Position numbers and translations under genes: made by a program
Shown: in pieces, positions 36,959-46,836 of the stretch
Layout of the letters: each line of letters opens with the position of its first letter
How positions within the stretch are numbered: position 1 is the first letter of the stretch
The notes under the pieces: model-generated
Told to the model about the DNA's origin: nothing
Databases searched by the model: none
The model's input: the letters and a program-made list of their open reading frames with translations, nothing else
Assembly (NCBI GenBank): GCA_030429565.1
Contig: JAUIFE010000001.1
Location: 682,001-746,000 of the forward strand
DNA length: 64,000 nucleotides
Direction: 5' to 3'
DNA from: Holophagae bacterium
GTDB taxonomy: Bacteria; Acidobacteriota; Holophagae; Acanthopleuribacterales; Acanthopleuribacteraceae

Positions 36959-39900
36959 CTACTCGATTTCCGCAACCAAATCGCCAGGGTCTACCTGCTC
37001 GCCAACCGCGAGCGGCAGGTTGGCAATGACACCGGACTTGGGTGCCACAATCAGGTTCAGCATTTTCATAGCCTCGGTGACCATGAGCTTCTGACCTTCC
37101 TTCACCTTGTCGCCTTTTTTCACCTTTAACTCGGTGATCTTGCCGCTCATCGGGGCCGCAACATGGTTGGGTTGATCCGGGTCGGCCTTTTGTTTGGTTT
37201 TGACGGTAACGCCGGTCGACTTGTCAAACACCATGACATTACGCGAACGTCCGTTTAATTCAAAGAACAGTTCACGTCGTCCGCTCTCATGGGGCTCACT
37301 AAAGGCTAAAAGCTTCACAATCAATGTTTTACCTGGCTCAATCTCAATGGCTTTTTCCTCGTCAAGTGGTAAGCCGTAGAAGAAGGTAGGCGTGTCGAGC
37401 ACGGATAAATCACCGTATTCGTTCACGAAGTCGACGTAATCACTAAAAACCTGCGGGTAGAGCGCGTAGGTCACCAACTCCTCGTTGGAGAAGGTACGCC
37501 CGAAACGTTTCTCTAACTTAGCGGCCGCATCTTCGAAATCAAAATCTTCGAGCAACTGACCGGGACGCACTGTAATCGGCGAATCGTCCTTCAGGACCGC
37601 CTTCTGCAAAGCAGCCGGAAAACCACCGTCAGGCTGGCCCATCATGCCCTTCATCAGGTTCACAAAGGATTGGGGGAAGGCCAAATCCTTGCCGCGCTGT
37701 AAGACCAGCTCCGGCGTGAGGTCGTTTTGGACCATAAACAAGGCCATATCGCCGACGGCTTTCGAAGAAGGCGTTACCTTAATCACCTCACCCAACATAT
37801 CGTTGACGACACGGTACATGTCCTTGATATCGTTCCAGCGATGGCCCAAGCCCAAGGAAACCGCCTGCGGACGCAAATTCGAGTACTGCCCACCGGGAAT
37901 TTCGTGGCGATAAACATCGGCCGTGCCCGCCTTAAGGCCACACTCAAACGGCGCGTAGGCCACCCGCGCGGCTTCCCAATAATCGGCCAACTTCTGCAGG
38001 TCGCGGTTGTCCATACCGGTATCGCGCGGCCCGCCTTCCATCGCCGTCACCAAAGCATTCAGCGACGGTTGCGCGGTCATGCCCGACATTGAGGACAAAG
38101 CCGCATCAACCACATCAACGCCGGCGGCGGCGGCCCGCAATAAGGTCGCCACGCCGTTGCCGCTGGTGTCGTGGGTGTGTAAATGCACCGGAATTTGCAG
38201 CGCATTCTTCAACGCATCTACCAAAATCGTCGCCGCACGCGGTTTTAACAATCCCGCCATATCCTTGATGGCGAGAATATGACAGCCACAAGCCTCGAGC
38301 TCCTTCGCCCGTTTGATGTAGTAGTCCAGGTTGAACTTCACGCGACGGTTATCGGCAATGTCGCCGGTGTAACACACCGCCGCCTCGGCAATTTTCCCCG
38401 TCGCAACAACCGCTTCAATCGACGGCTTCATACTCTCAACCCAGTTCAAACAGTCAAAAATGCGGAACACGTCGACGCCCTCGGCCGCCGAGTGCTCGAT
38501 GAAGCGATGCACCACATTGTCGGGATAATTCGTGTAGCCAACCGCATTTCCAGAACGAATCAACATCTGCAATAAATGACCCGGCATCCGTTTGCGCAAT
38601 TCTCGCAAACGCTCCCACGGCGATTCATGCAGAAAACGCATGGCGACGTCGAAGGTCGCCCCACCCCACATCTCGAAGGAAAAGGTCTGGTTCATCAGGT
38701 GGCTGGTGGCATGGGCAATGTTGAACATATCAATGCTGCGTACGCGCGTCGCCAGCAGGCTTTGGTGGGCATCGCGCATGGTCGTGTCCGTGATCAATAA
38801 TTTTTTGTGTTCCAACAACCACTTTGATAAGCCTTGCGCACCTTGCTCCTGGAAGACGGCATATGCCGGGCTAACCGGGGCCGTTGTTTTGGGGACTTCT
38901 GGAATCGGTGGCGCGGGCATGCGCACCGGAATGTCACAAGCCTGAATACCTTCGGCGCCGTTGACCCGCAAATCACCCAGGTAGCGCAACACTTTGTTGG
39001 CGCGGTTCCGGCGCGGCTGGAAATGCATTAACTCGGGATGGTCGTCGATGAAGCGCGTATCGAGCTCGCCCTGGCGAAAACGCTCGTGATTGACAACGTT
39101 CTCCAGAAACGGCAGGTTGGTTTTCACACCGCGGATGCGAAACTCGCGGATGGCACGCAGCGCCTTGGTCACCGCCAGATCGTAATCCAGCGACCAAGTA
39201 CAGAGCTTGGTTAACAGTGAATCGTAGTCCGGCGAAATCACCGCGCCCTCGAAGCCGTTCCCGGAATCAAGGCGAATCCCAAAGCCCTCGCCCGCGCGAA
39301 ATGCGGTCAGCTTGCCGGTATCCGGCGCGAACTGGTTCGCCGGATCCTCGGACGTAATTCGCAACTGAATGGCATAGCCGCTTTTTTTGACTTTGCTCTG
39401 ACTGGGAATACGAATGTGGTCGTGTTCGAGGGGGTAGCCTTCCGCAATGCGAATCTGTGTTTGCACAATGTCGCGGCCGGTAATGATCTCGGTAATCGTG
39501 TGCTCAACCTGCAAACGCGGGTTGACTTCAATGAAGTAGTGGTTGCCGTCGCTGTCGACCAGAAACTCGACCGTGCCCGCGTTAACGTAATTCACCTCGG
39601 CACAAATCGAGAGGGCGTCGCGGTAGAGTTTATCTTTAATACCCGGTTTCACGCTGCGTGAAGGCGCAATTTCGATCACTTTTTGGTGGCGTCGCTGAAT
39701 CGAACAATCCCGTTCGAACAGGTGAACCATGTTGCCGTAACGGTCGGCGATGACCTGAATCTCAATATGCTTGGGCCGCTCCAAATATTTCTCGATAAAA
39801 ACCTTGGGTGAACCAAAGGCCTTTTGCGCTTCAGCCCGTGAGCGCGCCACGGCGTCCAGTAATTGCTCGCGGTTGTAGACGATTGTCATGCCGCGACCGC

Positions 39901-40414
39901 CGCCGCCGTGGGCCGCCTTAATAATCAGCGGGAACCCCGCTTTCTTGGCAAATAGCAAGGCGTCTTGGTCGCTTTTCACTGCTTTTTTAGTGCCGGGAAT
40001 AACCGGAACCTTGGCCCGTTCGGCAATCGCACGAGCGGCAACCTTATCGCCCAAAGCCTCAAGCACCTCGGGCGGTGGCCCGATGAAGGTAATGCCGGCC
40101 TCGGCACAAGCACGAGCCATTTCGGCGTTTTCCGAGAGAAAACCGTAGCCAGGGTGAATGGCATCAACACCCTTTTCCCGTGCAAGCGCGACGATCCCGT
40201 TAATGTCCAGATAGGCGTCGACCGGCGATAAACCTTTGCCGATCAAATAGGCTTCGTCGGCTTTGTAACGGTGCAAACTGAGGCGATCTTCCTCGCTGTA
40301 AATAGCGACAGTCTGAATACCAAGCTCAGTACAAGCACGAAAAATACGAATCGCGATTTCAGAACGATTAGCTACAAGAATCTTGGTGAAATTGGTAATT
40401 TGGTGTTCAGACAT
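36959..40414 (-). CDS. pyc: pyruvate carboxylase
   Basis: 1151 residues, the single-chain alpha4 form. It makes oxaloacetate from pyruvate, bicarbonate and ATP to refill the TCA cycle. Domain order is biotin carboxylase (about 8-455, with KILVANRSEIAIRIFRAC and the ATP-grasp loop AAHGGGGRGM), carboxyltransferase (about 535-830, with DTTMRDAHQSLLATRVR and the metal site HLHTHDTSGNG), the PYC_OADA domain, and a biotinyl domain with Lys1117 in TEAMKMLN. The ATG at 40414 starts MSEHQITNFTK; the 54-residue extension is not family-like. It is bounded by a terminator. Confidence 0.98.
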   Translation of the reverse strand: MSEHQITNFTKILVANRSEIAIRIFRACTELGIQTVAIYSEEDRLSLHRYKADEAYLIGKGLSPVDAYLDINGIVALAREKGVDAIHPGYGFLSENAEMARACAEAGITFIGPPPEVLEALGDKVAARAIAERAKVPVIPGTKKAVKSDQDALLFAKKAGFPLIIKAAHGGGGRGMTIVYNREQLLDAVARSRAEAQKAFGSPKVFIEKYLERPKHIEIQVIADRYGNMVHLFERDCSIQRRHQKVIEIAPSRSVKPGIKDKLYRDALSICAEVNYVNAGTVEFLVDSDGNHYFIEVNPRLQVEHTITEIITGRDIVQTQIRIAEGYPLEHDHIRIPSQSKVKKSGYAIQLRITSEDPANQFAPDTGKLTAFRAGEGFGIRLDSGNGFEGAVISPDYDSLLTKLCTWSLDYDLAVTKALRAIREFRIRGVKTNLPFLENVVNHERFRQGELDTRFIDDHPELMHFQPRRNRANKVLRYLGDLRVNGAEGIQACDIPVRMPAPPIPEVPKTTAPVSPAYAVFQEQGAQGLSKWLLEHKKLLITDTTMRDAHQSLLATRVRSIDMFNIAHATSHLMNQTFSFEMWGGATFDVAMRFLHESPWERLRELRKRMPGHLLQMLIRSGNAVGYTNYPDNVVHRFIEHSAAEGVDVFRIFDCLNWVESMKPSIEAVVATGKIAEAAVCYTGDIADNRRVKFNLDYYIKRAKELEACGCHILAIKDMAGLLKPRAATILVDALKNALQIPVHLHTHDTSGNGVATLLRAAAAGVDVVDAALSSMSGMTAQPSLNALVTAMEGGPRDTGMDNRDLQKLADYWEAARVAYAPFECGLKAGTADVYRHEIPGGQYSNLRPQAVSLGLGHRWNDIKDMYRVVNDMLGEVIKVTPSSKAVGDMALFMVQNDLTPELVLQRGKDLAFPQSFVNLMKGMMGQPDGGFPAALQKAVLKDDSPITVRPGQLLEDFDFEDAAAKLEKRFGRTFSNEELVTYALYPQVFSDYVDFVNEYGDLSVLDTPTFFYGLPLDEEKAIEIEPGKTLIVKLLAFSEPHESGRRELFFELNGRSRNVMVFDKSTGVTVKTKQKADPDQPNHVAAPMSGKITELKVKKGDKVKEGQKLMVTEAMKMLNLIVAPKSGVIANLPLAVGEQVDPGDLVAEIE

Positions 40415-40902
40415 GACATACCCCGCAATAGAAAGATGAAGCAAGCGTGAAAGGCAAGACCCGTCACATCGGGCGCGCGTGGCCTTAGGCGTTCGTCGCT
40501 GGAGATGGCAACCGTAACAAACCCTAAACGGACGACACTCGTTGCGAACGGCGACGGGATTTGCAGCGTTTCCCAACCCCGTCGCCGTTCATCGAAGAAC
40601 AACGCGAGCCGGCGTAAAAGCTGTGTAAATCAAGAACACCCGATTCTAGCACGCAAAATCACGGGCGTGGATGATAGTGTGCCAACATGCGGCATGGATG
40701 TTGTGAGTGGTGGCAGCGGTCGTCGCGATGTAAAAAACTGACAGGCTGTTCAACAGGAAAGCCTTCGTGAAGTTCACCGATTGACCTAAGTTTGTTACCG
40801 AGAATCAGCAACTTACGGAATCATCTTTACGCAAACACCAAAAGCACCGCGCATCCTCAACCGCATGTAAAAAATCGTCGTCAGGGTAACCGGCCGGCAC
40901 GA
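40415..40902. other. intergenic region between pyc and dxs
   Basis: About 490 bases, both flanking genes on the minus strand. It must hold the pyc promoter and the dxs terminator, but neither could be placed with confidence. No gene is supported. Confidence 0.4.
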
Positions 40903-42882
40903 CTAGTGTGTGTAGGCGCGTGACTTCACGGGCGTTTCACTACTTTCGGAGGGCGCACTCTCTTTTTTCAGGCCCAAGCGCTGTTCAACCCGTTTGATAA
41001 GCGTCGGCACATCCAGACCCGCCATCGCCAGTGCTTCGACACGTTGTCCATGATCGATCCACACATCGTTGATACCGATCATTTCAATTTTGCCGCTTTC
41101 CAATCGGTTTAGGTTGGCGTGCTCCAACACGGCGGCACCGAACCCGCCGGCAATATTGTGGTCTTCCAGGGTAAACACGACCGGCTGGCGCGCACACTCA
41201 CGCGCAATCATTTTGGCATCGAGCGGTTTGGCGAAACGCGCATTAACCACGGCCAGCTCTACGCCGTAGCGGTTGTAAATTTCGTTGGCGACATCCAGCG
41301 CCATGTAGACCATGGTGCCGTAGGCCAGAAGGCAACCGTGATTGCCGTCGCGCAACTGCTCGGATTCGCCCACTTTGAACGCAAGATGGGGCAACTCCAG
41401 ATTGGCCATCGGCGTGCGTGTTCGTGGGAATCGAATCGCGGTGGGACCAGGGTGGTTAATCGCCAAGCGCATCATCTGGCGCAACTCGCCCCCGTCACGG
41501 GGCGCCATGACCGTCATGTTGGGGAACATTCGGCAATAACCGATGTCGAAAACCCCGTTGTGGGTCGCGCCGTCGGGACCAACCAAACCGGCACGGTCCA
41601 AGCACAGCACCACCGGGGTGTTGATGAGGGCCAATTCTTGGAAAATTTGGTCGACGGACCGCTGCATAAAAGTCGAATAAACGGCGCATACCGGCTTTTG
41701 GCCGAGGAGTGCCAAGCCCTGCGCCATGCCGACGGCGTGTTGTTCGGCCATGCCGACATCGTAGACACGATTGGGAAATTTTTCGCGGAACTTGACCAGC
41801 CCGGTACCTTCCATCATCGCCGCCGAGATCGCCACCACTTCGGGGTCTTCTTCGGCCAGTTGCATCATCTCATCGACAAACACATCGGTGTAGGCCGGGC
41901 CGCCTTGGGCGCTGAACTCCGCTGGTAAATGGGCGGTAATCGATTTGCATGGTTTGCCGGCGTGGTAGGCCAAACGATCTTGTTTATAGGAATAACCTTT
42001 GCCTTTGGTGGTAATGCAATGCAAGACCACCGGTCGCCGAAAGGTTTTGCAATCTTCAAGCGCTTCCAGCAACGTGGGAAAATCATGGCCGTCAATCGGT
42101 CCATAGTAAAAATAGCCCAAGGCTTCGAACAACACACCCGGTGCAATCACCGGCACCAAACCGTGAATGCCGGCTTTGAGCCGATCGGCAATGTCGTAGG
42201 TGAATTTCCCAAAGAAGGGTGACGCACTTTCCATCGCCTTGGTCATGCGTTTGAAATTACCTTTGGCCGCACGGTAAATCGTACCCGAACGTACCTTGGA
42301 AAAGTATTTCATGAAGGCGCCGACCGACGGACCGATGCCGTGCTCGTTGTCATTGAGCACGATAATGAGCGGCAGGTCGTCAAAGACACCCGCGTAGTTT
42401 AAAGCTTCCAGCGCCGAGCCCTCTTGCAAACCGGCATCGCCCAGCATGGCGACCACTTTGCGGTCGGCGTGATCACCGCGGTTGCGCAGCGCCATTGCCA
42501 TGCCGACCGCGGTATTGAGACTGGTTCCACCATGACCGGTTTTCACGCGATCATAAGGCGACTCTTTGGGATCGGGGAACCCGCTCAACCCGTCTTTTTG
42601 GCGAATCGAAGCCATTTGTTCGCGACGCCCCGTCAGAATCTTGTGCGGGTAACACTGGTGGCCGACATCTAAGATGAGGTGATCTTGTTCTTTGAACTCG
42701 AACAGGTAGTGTAGGGCGATGGTCAACTCAACCACACCCATTCCCGAGCCGATATGCCCGCCCGTCGTATTCGTGAAGTTTTTAACAAAAGACCGCAGCT
42801 CTTCGGCAAGTTGCGGTAACTGGTCACGGGACAGTTGCTTAAGATCGGCGGGACTGTTGATCCGGCTCAAAAGATCACTCAT
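40903..42882 (-). CDS. dxs: 1-deoxy-D-xylulose-5-phosphate synthase (divergent)
   Basis: 659 residues. It condenses pyruvate and glyceraldehyde-3-phosphate to DXP, the entry to the MEP isoprenoid pathway and to thiamine/pyridoxal synthesis. Family landmarks are the His of TTGGHIGSGMG, LDVGHQCYPHKILTGR, the Glu of VGMAEQHAVGMAQGLA, and the C-terminal transketolase domain. Differences from typical Dxs are GDAGLQEG where the thiamine-pyrophosphate motif normally reads GDG, TGHGGTSLN for GHSSTSIS, and NDNEHGIGPSVGA for NDNEMSISxNVGA. These suggest a divergent branch. The assignment rests on whole-length similarity and the preserved His and Glu. Confidence 0.9.
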   Translation of the reverse strand: MSDLLSRINSPADLKQLSRDQLPQLAEELRSFVKNFTNTTGGHIGSGMGVVELTIALHYLFEFKEQDHLILDVGHQCYPHKILTGRREQMASIRQKDGLSGFPDPKESPYDRVKTGHGGTSLNTAVGMAMALRNRGDHADRKVVAMLGDAGLQEGSALEALNYAGVFDDLPLIIVLNDNEHGIGPSVGAFMKYFSKVRSGTIYRAAKGNFKRMTKAMESASPFFGKFTYDIADRLKAGIHGLVPVIAPGVLFEALGYFYYGPIDGHDFPTLLEALEDCKTFRRPVVLHCITTKGKGYSYKQDRLAYHAGKPCKSITAHLPAEFSAQGGPAYTDVFVDEMMQLAEEDPEVVAISAAMMEGTGLVKFREKFPNRVYDVGMAEQHAVGMAQGLALLGQKPVCAVYSTFMQRSVDQIFQELALINTPVVLCLDRAGLVGPDGATHNGVFDIGYCRMFPNMTVMAPRDGGELRQMMRLAINHPGPTAIRFPRTRTPMANLELPHLAFKVGESEQLRDGNHGCLLAYGTMVYMALDVANEIYNRYGVELAVVNARFAKPLDAKMIARECARQPVVFTLEDHNIAGGFGAAVLEHANLNRLESGKIEMIGINDVWIDHGQRVEALAMAGLDVPTLIKRVEQRLGLKKESAPSESSETPVKSRAYTH

Positions 42883-43134
42883 TTTTCACAACACCTACAG
42901 GCGAAATTTCGCCAAATCTGATTATTATTACCACTTGTTGGCTTATGCCGCAACTTTCCAAGACAGCGCGGTCCGGCCCATCGTCCATGTACCATGGTAC
43001 CTCGCAACCACCTTTGTCAAAGCGGGACATTGCCGTCAATCATTCAAAACACCCGGTTAGGAGGCCCTACCGCCCCCAGTCCAACGCTTAATCTGACAGA
43101 CCCGTCGGACAAGAGATTCCTTGCAGGAGGCACC

Positions 43135-43713
43135 ATGCCGGCTTCTCCCTTCGTAGCCATGGGCTACAGCGCTAAAACCCATCTAGACGACACCGCGTCC
43201 ATCAACCAAGGCGAATGGCGCTTCCCTTGCGTGCCAATTACGCTCAGCGGTTGCATCGTCAAGGGGTTCGGTGACGACATCAGCACCTTTCGCCAAAACG
43301 GCTATTTCCTCTACGACGCGCCGTCAACCCTGGCTGAACTCGCCGCGGCGGAAAAGGTGCCACTCTCCTCGTTACGTTTGTTATATGCCGAAGTTTATCC
43401 TCGCAATTTCAGCGAAGCCGGCAACGACCTCGGTGAACTGAAACCCGATCCCGGATTTACCACCAACATCAAAGCCCCCGCCGACAAAACGCTGCTCGGT
43501 TATGACGTGGTCAATTTTTATGCGGGCAACCTACCCGAGTGCTCCTATTTGAGCTGTAACGCCATGTATCGGGAAATCGACGGGCTCAACGAGTATTTGC
43601 TGTTTCCCGACTGGCAGGTCGCACTGGCGATGTTGCAAACCGGCGTATTCAGCCACTGCGAGCCAGGACCGACACGCCTGATTGCCCTTTACGACACGAC
43701 CTGGCCCGACTGA
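43135..43713 (+). CDS. hypothetical protein
   Basis: 192 residues. The start at 43135 is set by GCAGGAGG. It has no signal peptide or membrane segment. It contains four Cys (PCVPITLSGC, ECSYLSC) and a Trp/Tyr-rich sequence, with MYREIDGLNEYLLFPDW in the C-terminal half. No domain was recognised. It lies alone between divergent dxs and the convergent DUF547 gene, whose stop is ten bases away. Confidence 0.7.
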   Translation: MPASPFVAMGYSAKTHLDDTASINQGEWRFPCVPITLSGCIVKGFGDDISTFRQNGYFLYDAPSTLAELAAAEKVPLSSLRLLYAEVYPRNFSEAGNDLGELKPDPGFTTNIKAPADKTLLGYDVVNFYAGNLPECSYLSCNAMYREIDGLNEYLLFPDWQVALAMLQTGVFSHCEPGPTRLIALYDTTWPD

Positions 43714-43723
43714 ATCGGCCCTC

Positions 43724-44539
43724 TTAATCGCCCGACGCGGATCCTGGCCCATGGGCCCGATTCAAGCGCCAATCGTAATCGAGAAATTGGATCGGCGCGG
43801 CCGCGTCGGCGCCCGCCGGCCCGAACCGCGCCAACATAGCGCGCACGCCTGCCTCGCCACCAAAATCGTCGCGGTACCAATCGAACAAGGCCGACAGACG
43901 CCACACGCCGGCGCGGGCATCGTAACCATTAAAGTGTTGGTTGCGCACAAAAGCCTCGGTCGCTTCGCTGAGCTGGGCTTCGAGGCGCGGACCGCGAAAG
44001 GCCTCGGCCCGAAGCGGTGGACAGGAACGCGACGCACAATTCAAGGCAAAATGAATGCGCGCATCCATCGGACGAATCAGGGTGGTTTCTAAATCGTGTA
44101 GGGAAAGCACCTGGCCGGCCAACCGATAACGACGTTCGCGGAAGAATTGGTGAAAGGGGCCAACGTCCTCAATTGAATTAATCGGTTGGTAGTGCAATAC
44201 ACCTTCGATTACAAACGCATTGTAGGCATTGAGGTAGAGTGCCAAACGCGCTTGATCGTCGCCAAAAGCAGCCGGTGTCGCGCGTGCAAGCGAAGCGGTG
44301 TAGGTGTGCAATCGCGCAAGTACGACGCCCCGCGCTCGCGAATAATCCACCAACCCCTCATCTGTGACCACTTCCTTGAGAAAGGCATCCCATGGCGCCG
44401 GATCCGGCTGGTGAAACGGGCGTTGGTCAAGTCTGGCCACCTCTGCGGCGGCGCCTAACCCGGCAAACCAACGAAACCCCAAAACCGCCGAACATCCCAG
44501 CACAAGCAAACCCATGAGCGCCATTACCACACGCCGCAT
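43724..44539 (-). CDS. DUF547-domain lipoprotein or membrane-anchored protein
   Basis: 271 residues from the ATG at 44539 after GGGAGG. The N-terminus (MRRVVMALMGLLVLGCSAVL) is hydrophobic, and LVLGCS could be a lipobox (cleavage before Cys), though the -1 Gly with +2 Ser fit is only fair. The rest is a DUF547 domain: LALYLNAYNAFVIEGVL, then LSLHDLETTLIRP and HFALNCASRSCPPLR. The conserved Asn/Cys cluster resembles papain-like folds, but function is unknown. It follows the rhomboid-like gene on the same strand after 95 bases, so co-transcription is possible. Confidence 0.85.
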   Translation of the reverse strand: MRRVVMALMGLLVLGCSAVLGFRWFAGLGAAAEVARLDQRPFHQPDPAPWDAFLKEVVTDEGLVDYSRARGVVLARLHTYTASLARATPAAFGDDQARLALYLNAYNAFVIEGVLHYQPINSIEDVGPFHQFFRERRYRLAGQVLSLHDLETTLIRPMDARIHFALNCASRSCPPLRAEAFRGPRLEAQLSEATEAFVRNQHFNGYDARAGVWRLSALFDWYRDDFGGEAGVRAMLARFGPAGADAAAPIQFLDYDWRLNRAHGPGSASGD

Positions 44540-44634
44540 GTCGCCCTCCCACGCATTTTTCAGGCTCTCTCTTAACAACAACGGCTAGGTCGTTTTTCTT
44601 CTCAGGAAACGCACACAAGCGAGGCGCGGCGGCC

Positions 44635-46836
44635 TTAGCCATCGGAATTGTCCCGCCCAACCAGTACCCGCCCCGGGTAACACTTCTGATTTAACGCTGT
44701 AAACGATGGAAAACGGGCTAAATCCGGCCCCTGCAAGGAGGCTTCGCCCAGCAAGACACGCGCTTGGGAGGCTTGCTGCAAGCGTCGCGCGAGCAGAACC
44801 AATGCGGTGCGACCGTCACGCACGTCTGGAAACAGGCGTCGCCCCGCCGCTTCATCAGGGCTCACGCGAATGACGCGCAAGGGCGCGGTAGCATCATCCG
44901 GCCGCCCAAACACCAGGTCAAGCACCAGACCATGACCCGCGACCAAGGCCAAGACCAAACCGTTCATACGCTGGTACGGCATCGTTCTGCGATGACGGCC
45001 TTCGAGCAACACCGTCACACCTTCGTCCGTCAAAGCTTCGACTACGCCCGTGAACAAAGACTGCGCCGCGGTTGGCGAGGTCTGTGCCGCAACTGCCGGC
45101 GCCACTTTAACCGGTGCCGCATCAGCGGGCAAAGCCGACTCAGGCGCCACTGCCGTATCAGCAGCGGTTGAAGAGGTCGCCCATGGCGGAGCCGGCATCT
45201 CGGCGAGTGGAATGGCGTTCTCGCCTGCATGGGTTGCCATCTGGTTAATGTGATCATCGCCCCATTCATCGCGCTCGAAACGCATCGGTTGTTGGTATTC
45301 AGCGACCCGAATCGGTACACGTACATTGGGATCGGGTTCGTAGTTTTTATCGGGATGCTCGCGCCAAAAAGCCAGCGAATGATCCAGGGTTTCGCGGTCG
45401 GACACCGCCAAGTCGGCCTCCGCGGCCAGAGGCTCCGCGATTGCTAAGGCCACATCATGGCGCCACTCGCCCGCCTGCAACGCCAGTTGCAAACGCTGCG
45501 CCGGCGTCAGGGTTGGCAGACGCGCTTGTAAATCGGTGATCACCACGCCGGCTCGCTCGAAGGCACCGTTCTCAATTAAAGTGCCCGCGAGGAAACAGCC
45601 CTCGTCAAAAGGAAGCACCACCGTGGGCGCCGCTTCGCGCAAGGTAACCCAAACTGTTGCAGCCGTTTCGATGTCATTGTTCTCCAGGGAGTTCGCGAAC
45701 ATCCAGGGCCCGGCTTCGGCCAGATGTCGGCCATCGCCGGCCTGTCTGGCCTGGATCCAATAACGCGTGCGCAGGTCATTCATTTCCGGATAATCAGCGA
45801 CACCCTGGGCCAAAATCGCCAAAGGGTCGCCTTTGCCGGTGCGCTGAGCCACCGAGGCGGCCCGGAGCGGATTGTGCTTGGGATCGTCTAGATCAATGCC
45901 GATTCTGTCGATTTGCCGGCCGTAACCCGACAAGTGCAACACCAAAGCCGTGAGAAACCCAAAAGCATAACCCCAAAAGTACAACCAAAAAGACTGGCCG
46001 GAAAGGGCGTCGTCAACCACGGCCAGCAGGATTAACAACACCACCTGAATCCCCAACACCAGCCAGGCCGGTAACTTGAAAGTACCTGAACCTAAACGGG
46101 TCGCGTAAAAAAAGACAAACCGCGCATCGTAATGCCGCACCAAAAAAACGGCTGCCACCGCCGCCACAATCCCGTGCGATCCCATAACCGGGTACAACGG
46201 TGAGCTGTTCAGAAAATAAAAGAGCAGGCCGGTCACCAGCCCCGCCACCGCCATGTAACCCGCAAAAAACCGAACCCCCCACCGATCTTCGACCAACGGC
46301 GCGGTGAAATAGAACATGGAAAGATTCAAAAATAGGACGACGACCCCGCCATGTAGCCAAAAGTAGGTAAAGAGGTTCACCACGGAGAAGTCACCTGGCC
46401 AGAGCCCATATCGGTAGGCTGGATAGTGTCTTAAGAACCGATCGACCCTTGCCGCAAAGGCCTGATTATGAAGCTTTTCTGTTGCAGCATCAACTTGGCG
46501 CACCGTTGGCCTGGGGATAATCCGCTGGTCAGCGGGCAGTTGCTCAAAGCGACGTCGATCTTCATCCGATAGCGACAGTAAATGATCCTGACGATCAAAA
46601 TGGTGCACGGTTTCCAAAAACAGACGATTCTCGAGCGCCGGCCGTTGTCGCGGCAACAGTGTCACATAGCGATGGCTGCGATAATACTGAACCAGGTCAA
46701 TGTATTCGCGCTGGAGTTCCTTCTCAGAACCGCCGAAGTTGGCAATCACTTGCAGGACCACCCACAAGCCAATCATCGTGAAGCTGACCCAAGGCACGTG
46801 GCGCAATTCGGAACGATCAATACCAATGGGGATCAA
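44635..46836 (-). CDS. rhomboid-family protein lacking the catalytic serine, with large C-terminal region
   Basis: 733 residues, TTG start after GGGAGGG. The opening MIPIGIDRSELRHVPWVSFT is the usual rhomboid start. After a long loop (about 32-150) come the membrane helices with FWLHGGVVVLFLN (His162 and Asn171 match the GlpG pair His145/Asn154) and the EDRWG turn. At the site of the nucleophile the sequence is G219-S-H-G222 instead of GxSG, so the Ser is replaced by His221. A late His (ALVLHLSGYG) remains. From about residue 310 a soluble region of over 400 residues follows, with helical repeats and an Ala/Pro-rich linker (about 570-625). Likely a pseudoprotease acting by binding membrane proteins. 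Confidence 0.82.
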   Translation of the reverse strand: MIPIGIDRSELRHVPWVSFTMIGLWVVLQVIANFGGSEKELQREYIDLVQYYRSHRYVTLLPRQRPALENRLFLETVHHFDRQDHLLSLSDEDRRRFEQLPADQRIIPRPTVRQVDAATEKLHNQAFAARVDRFLRHYPAYRYGLWPGDFSVVNLFTYFWLHGGVVVLFLNLSMFYFTAPLVEDRWGVRFFAGYMAVAGLVTGLLFYFLNSSPLYPVMGSHGIVAAVAAVFLVRHYDARFVFFYATRLGSGTFKLPAWLVLGIQVVLLILLAVVDDALSGQSFWLYFWGYAFGFLTALVLHLSGYGRQIDRIGIDLDDPKHNPLRAASVAQRTGKGDPLAILAQGVADYPEMNDLRTRYWIQARQAGDGRHLAEAGPWMFANSLENNDIETAATVWVTLREAAPTVVLPFDEGCFLAGTLIENGAFERAGVVITDLQARLPTLTPAQRLQLALQAGEWRHDVALAIAEPLAAEADLAVSDRETLDHSLAFWREHPDKNYEPDPNVRVPIRVAEYQQPMRFERDEWGDDHINQMATHAGENAIPLAEMPAPPWATSSTAADTAVAPESALPADAAPVKVAPAVAAQTSPTAAQSLFTGVVEALTDEGVTVLLEGRHRRTMPYQRMNGLVLALVAGHGLVLDLVFGRPDDATAPLRVIRVSPDEAAGRRLFPDVRDGRTALVLLARRLQQASQARVLLGEASLQGPDLARFPSFTALNQKCYPGRVLVGRDNSDG

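Noticed and set aside
41119..41928. 269-residue plus-strand frame inside dxs
   Set aside because: It is the antisense of conserved Dxs sequence, with His/Gln-rich low-plausibility composition and no ribosome binding site.
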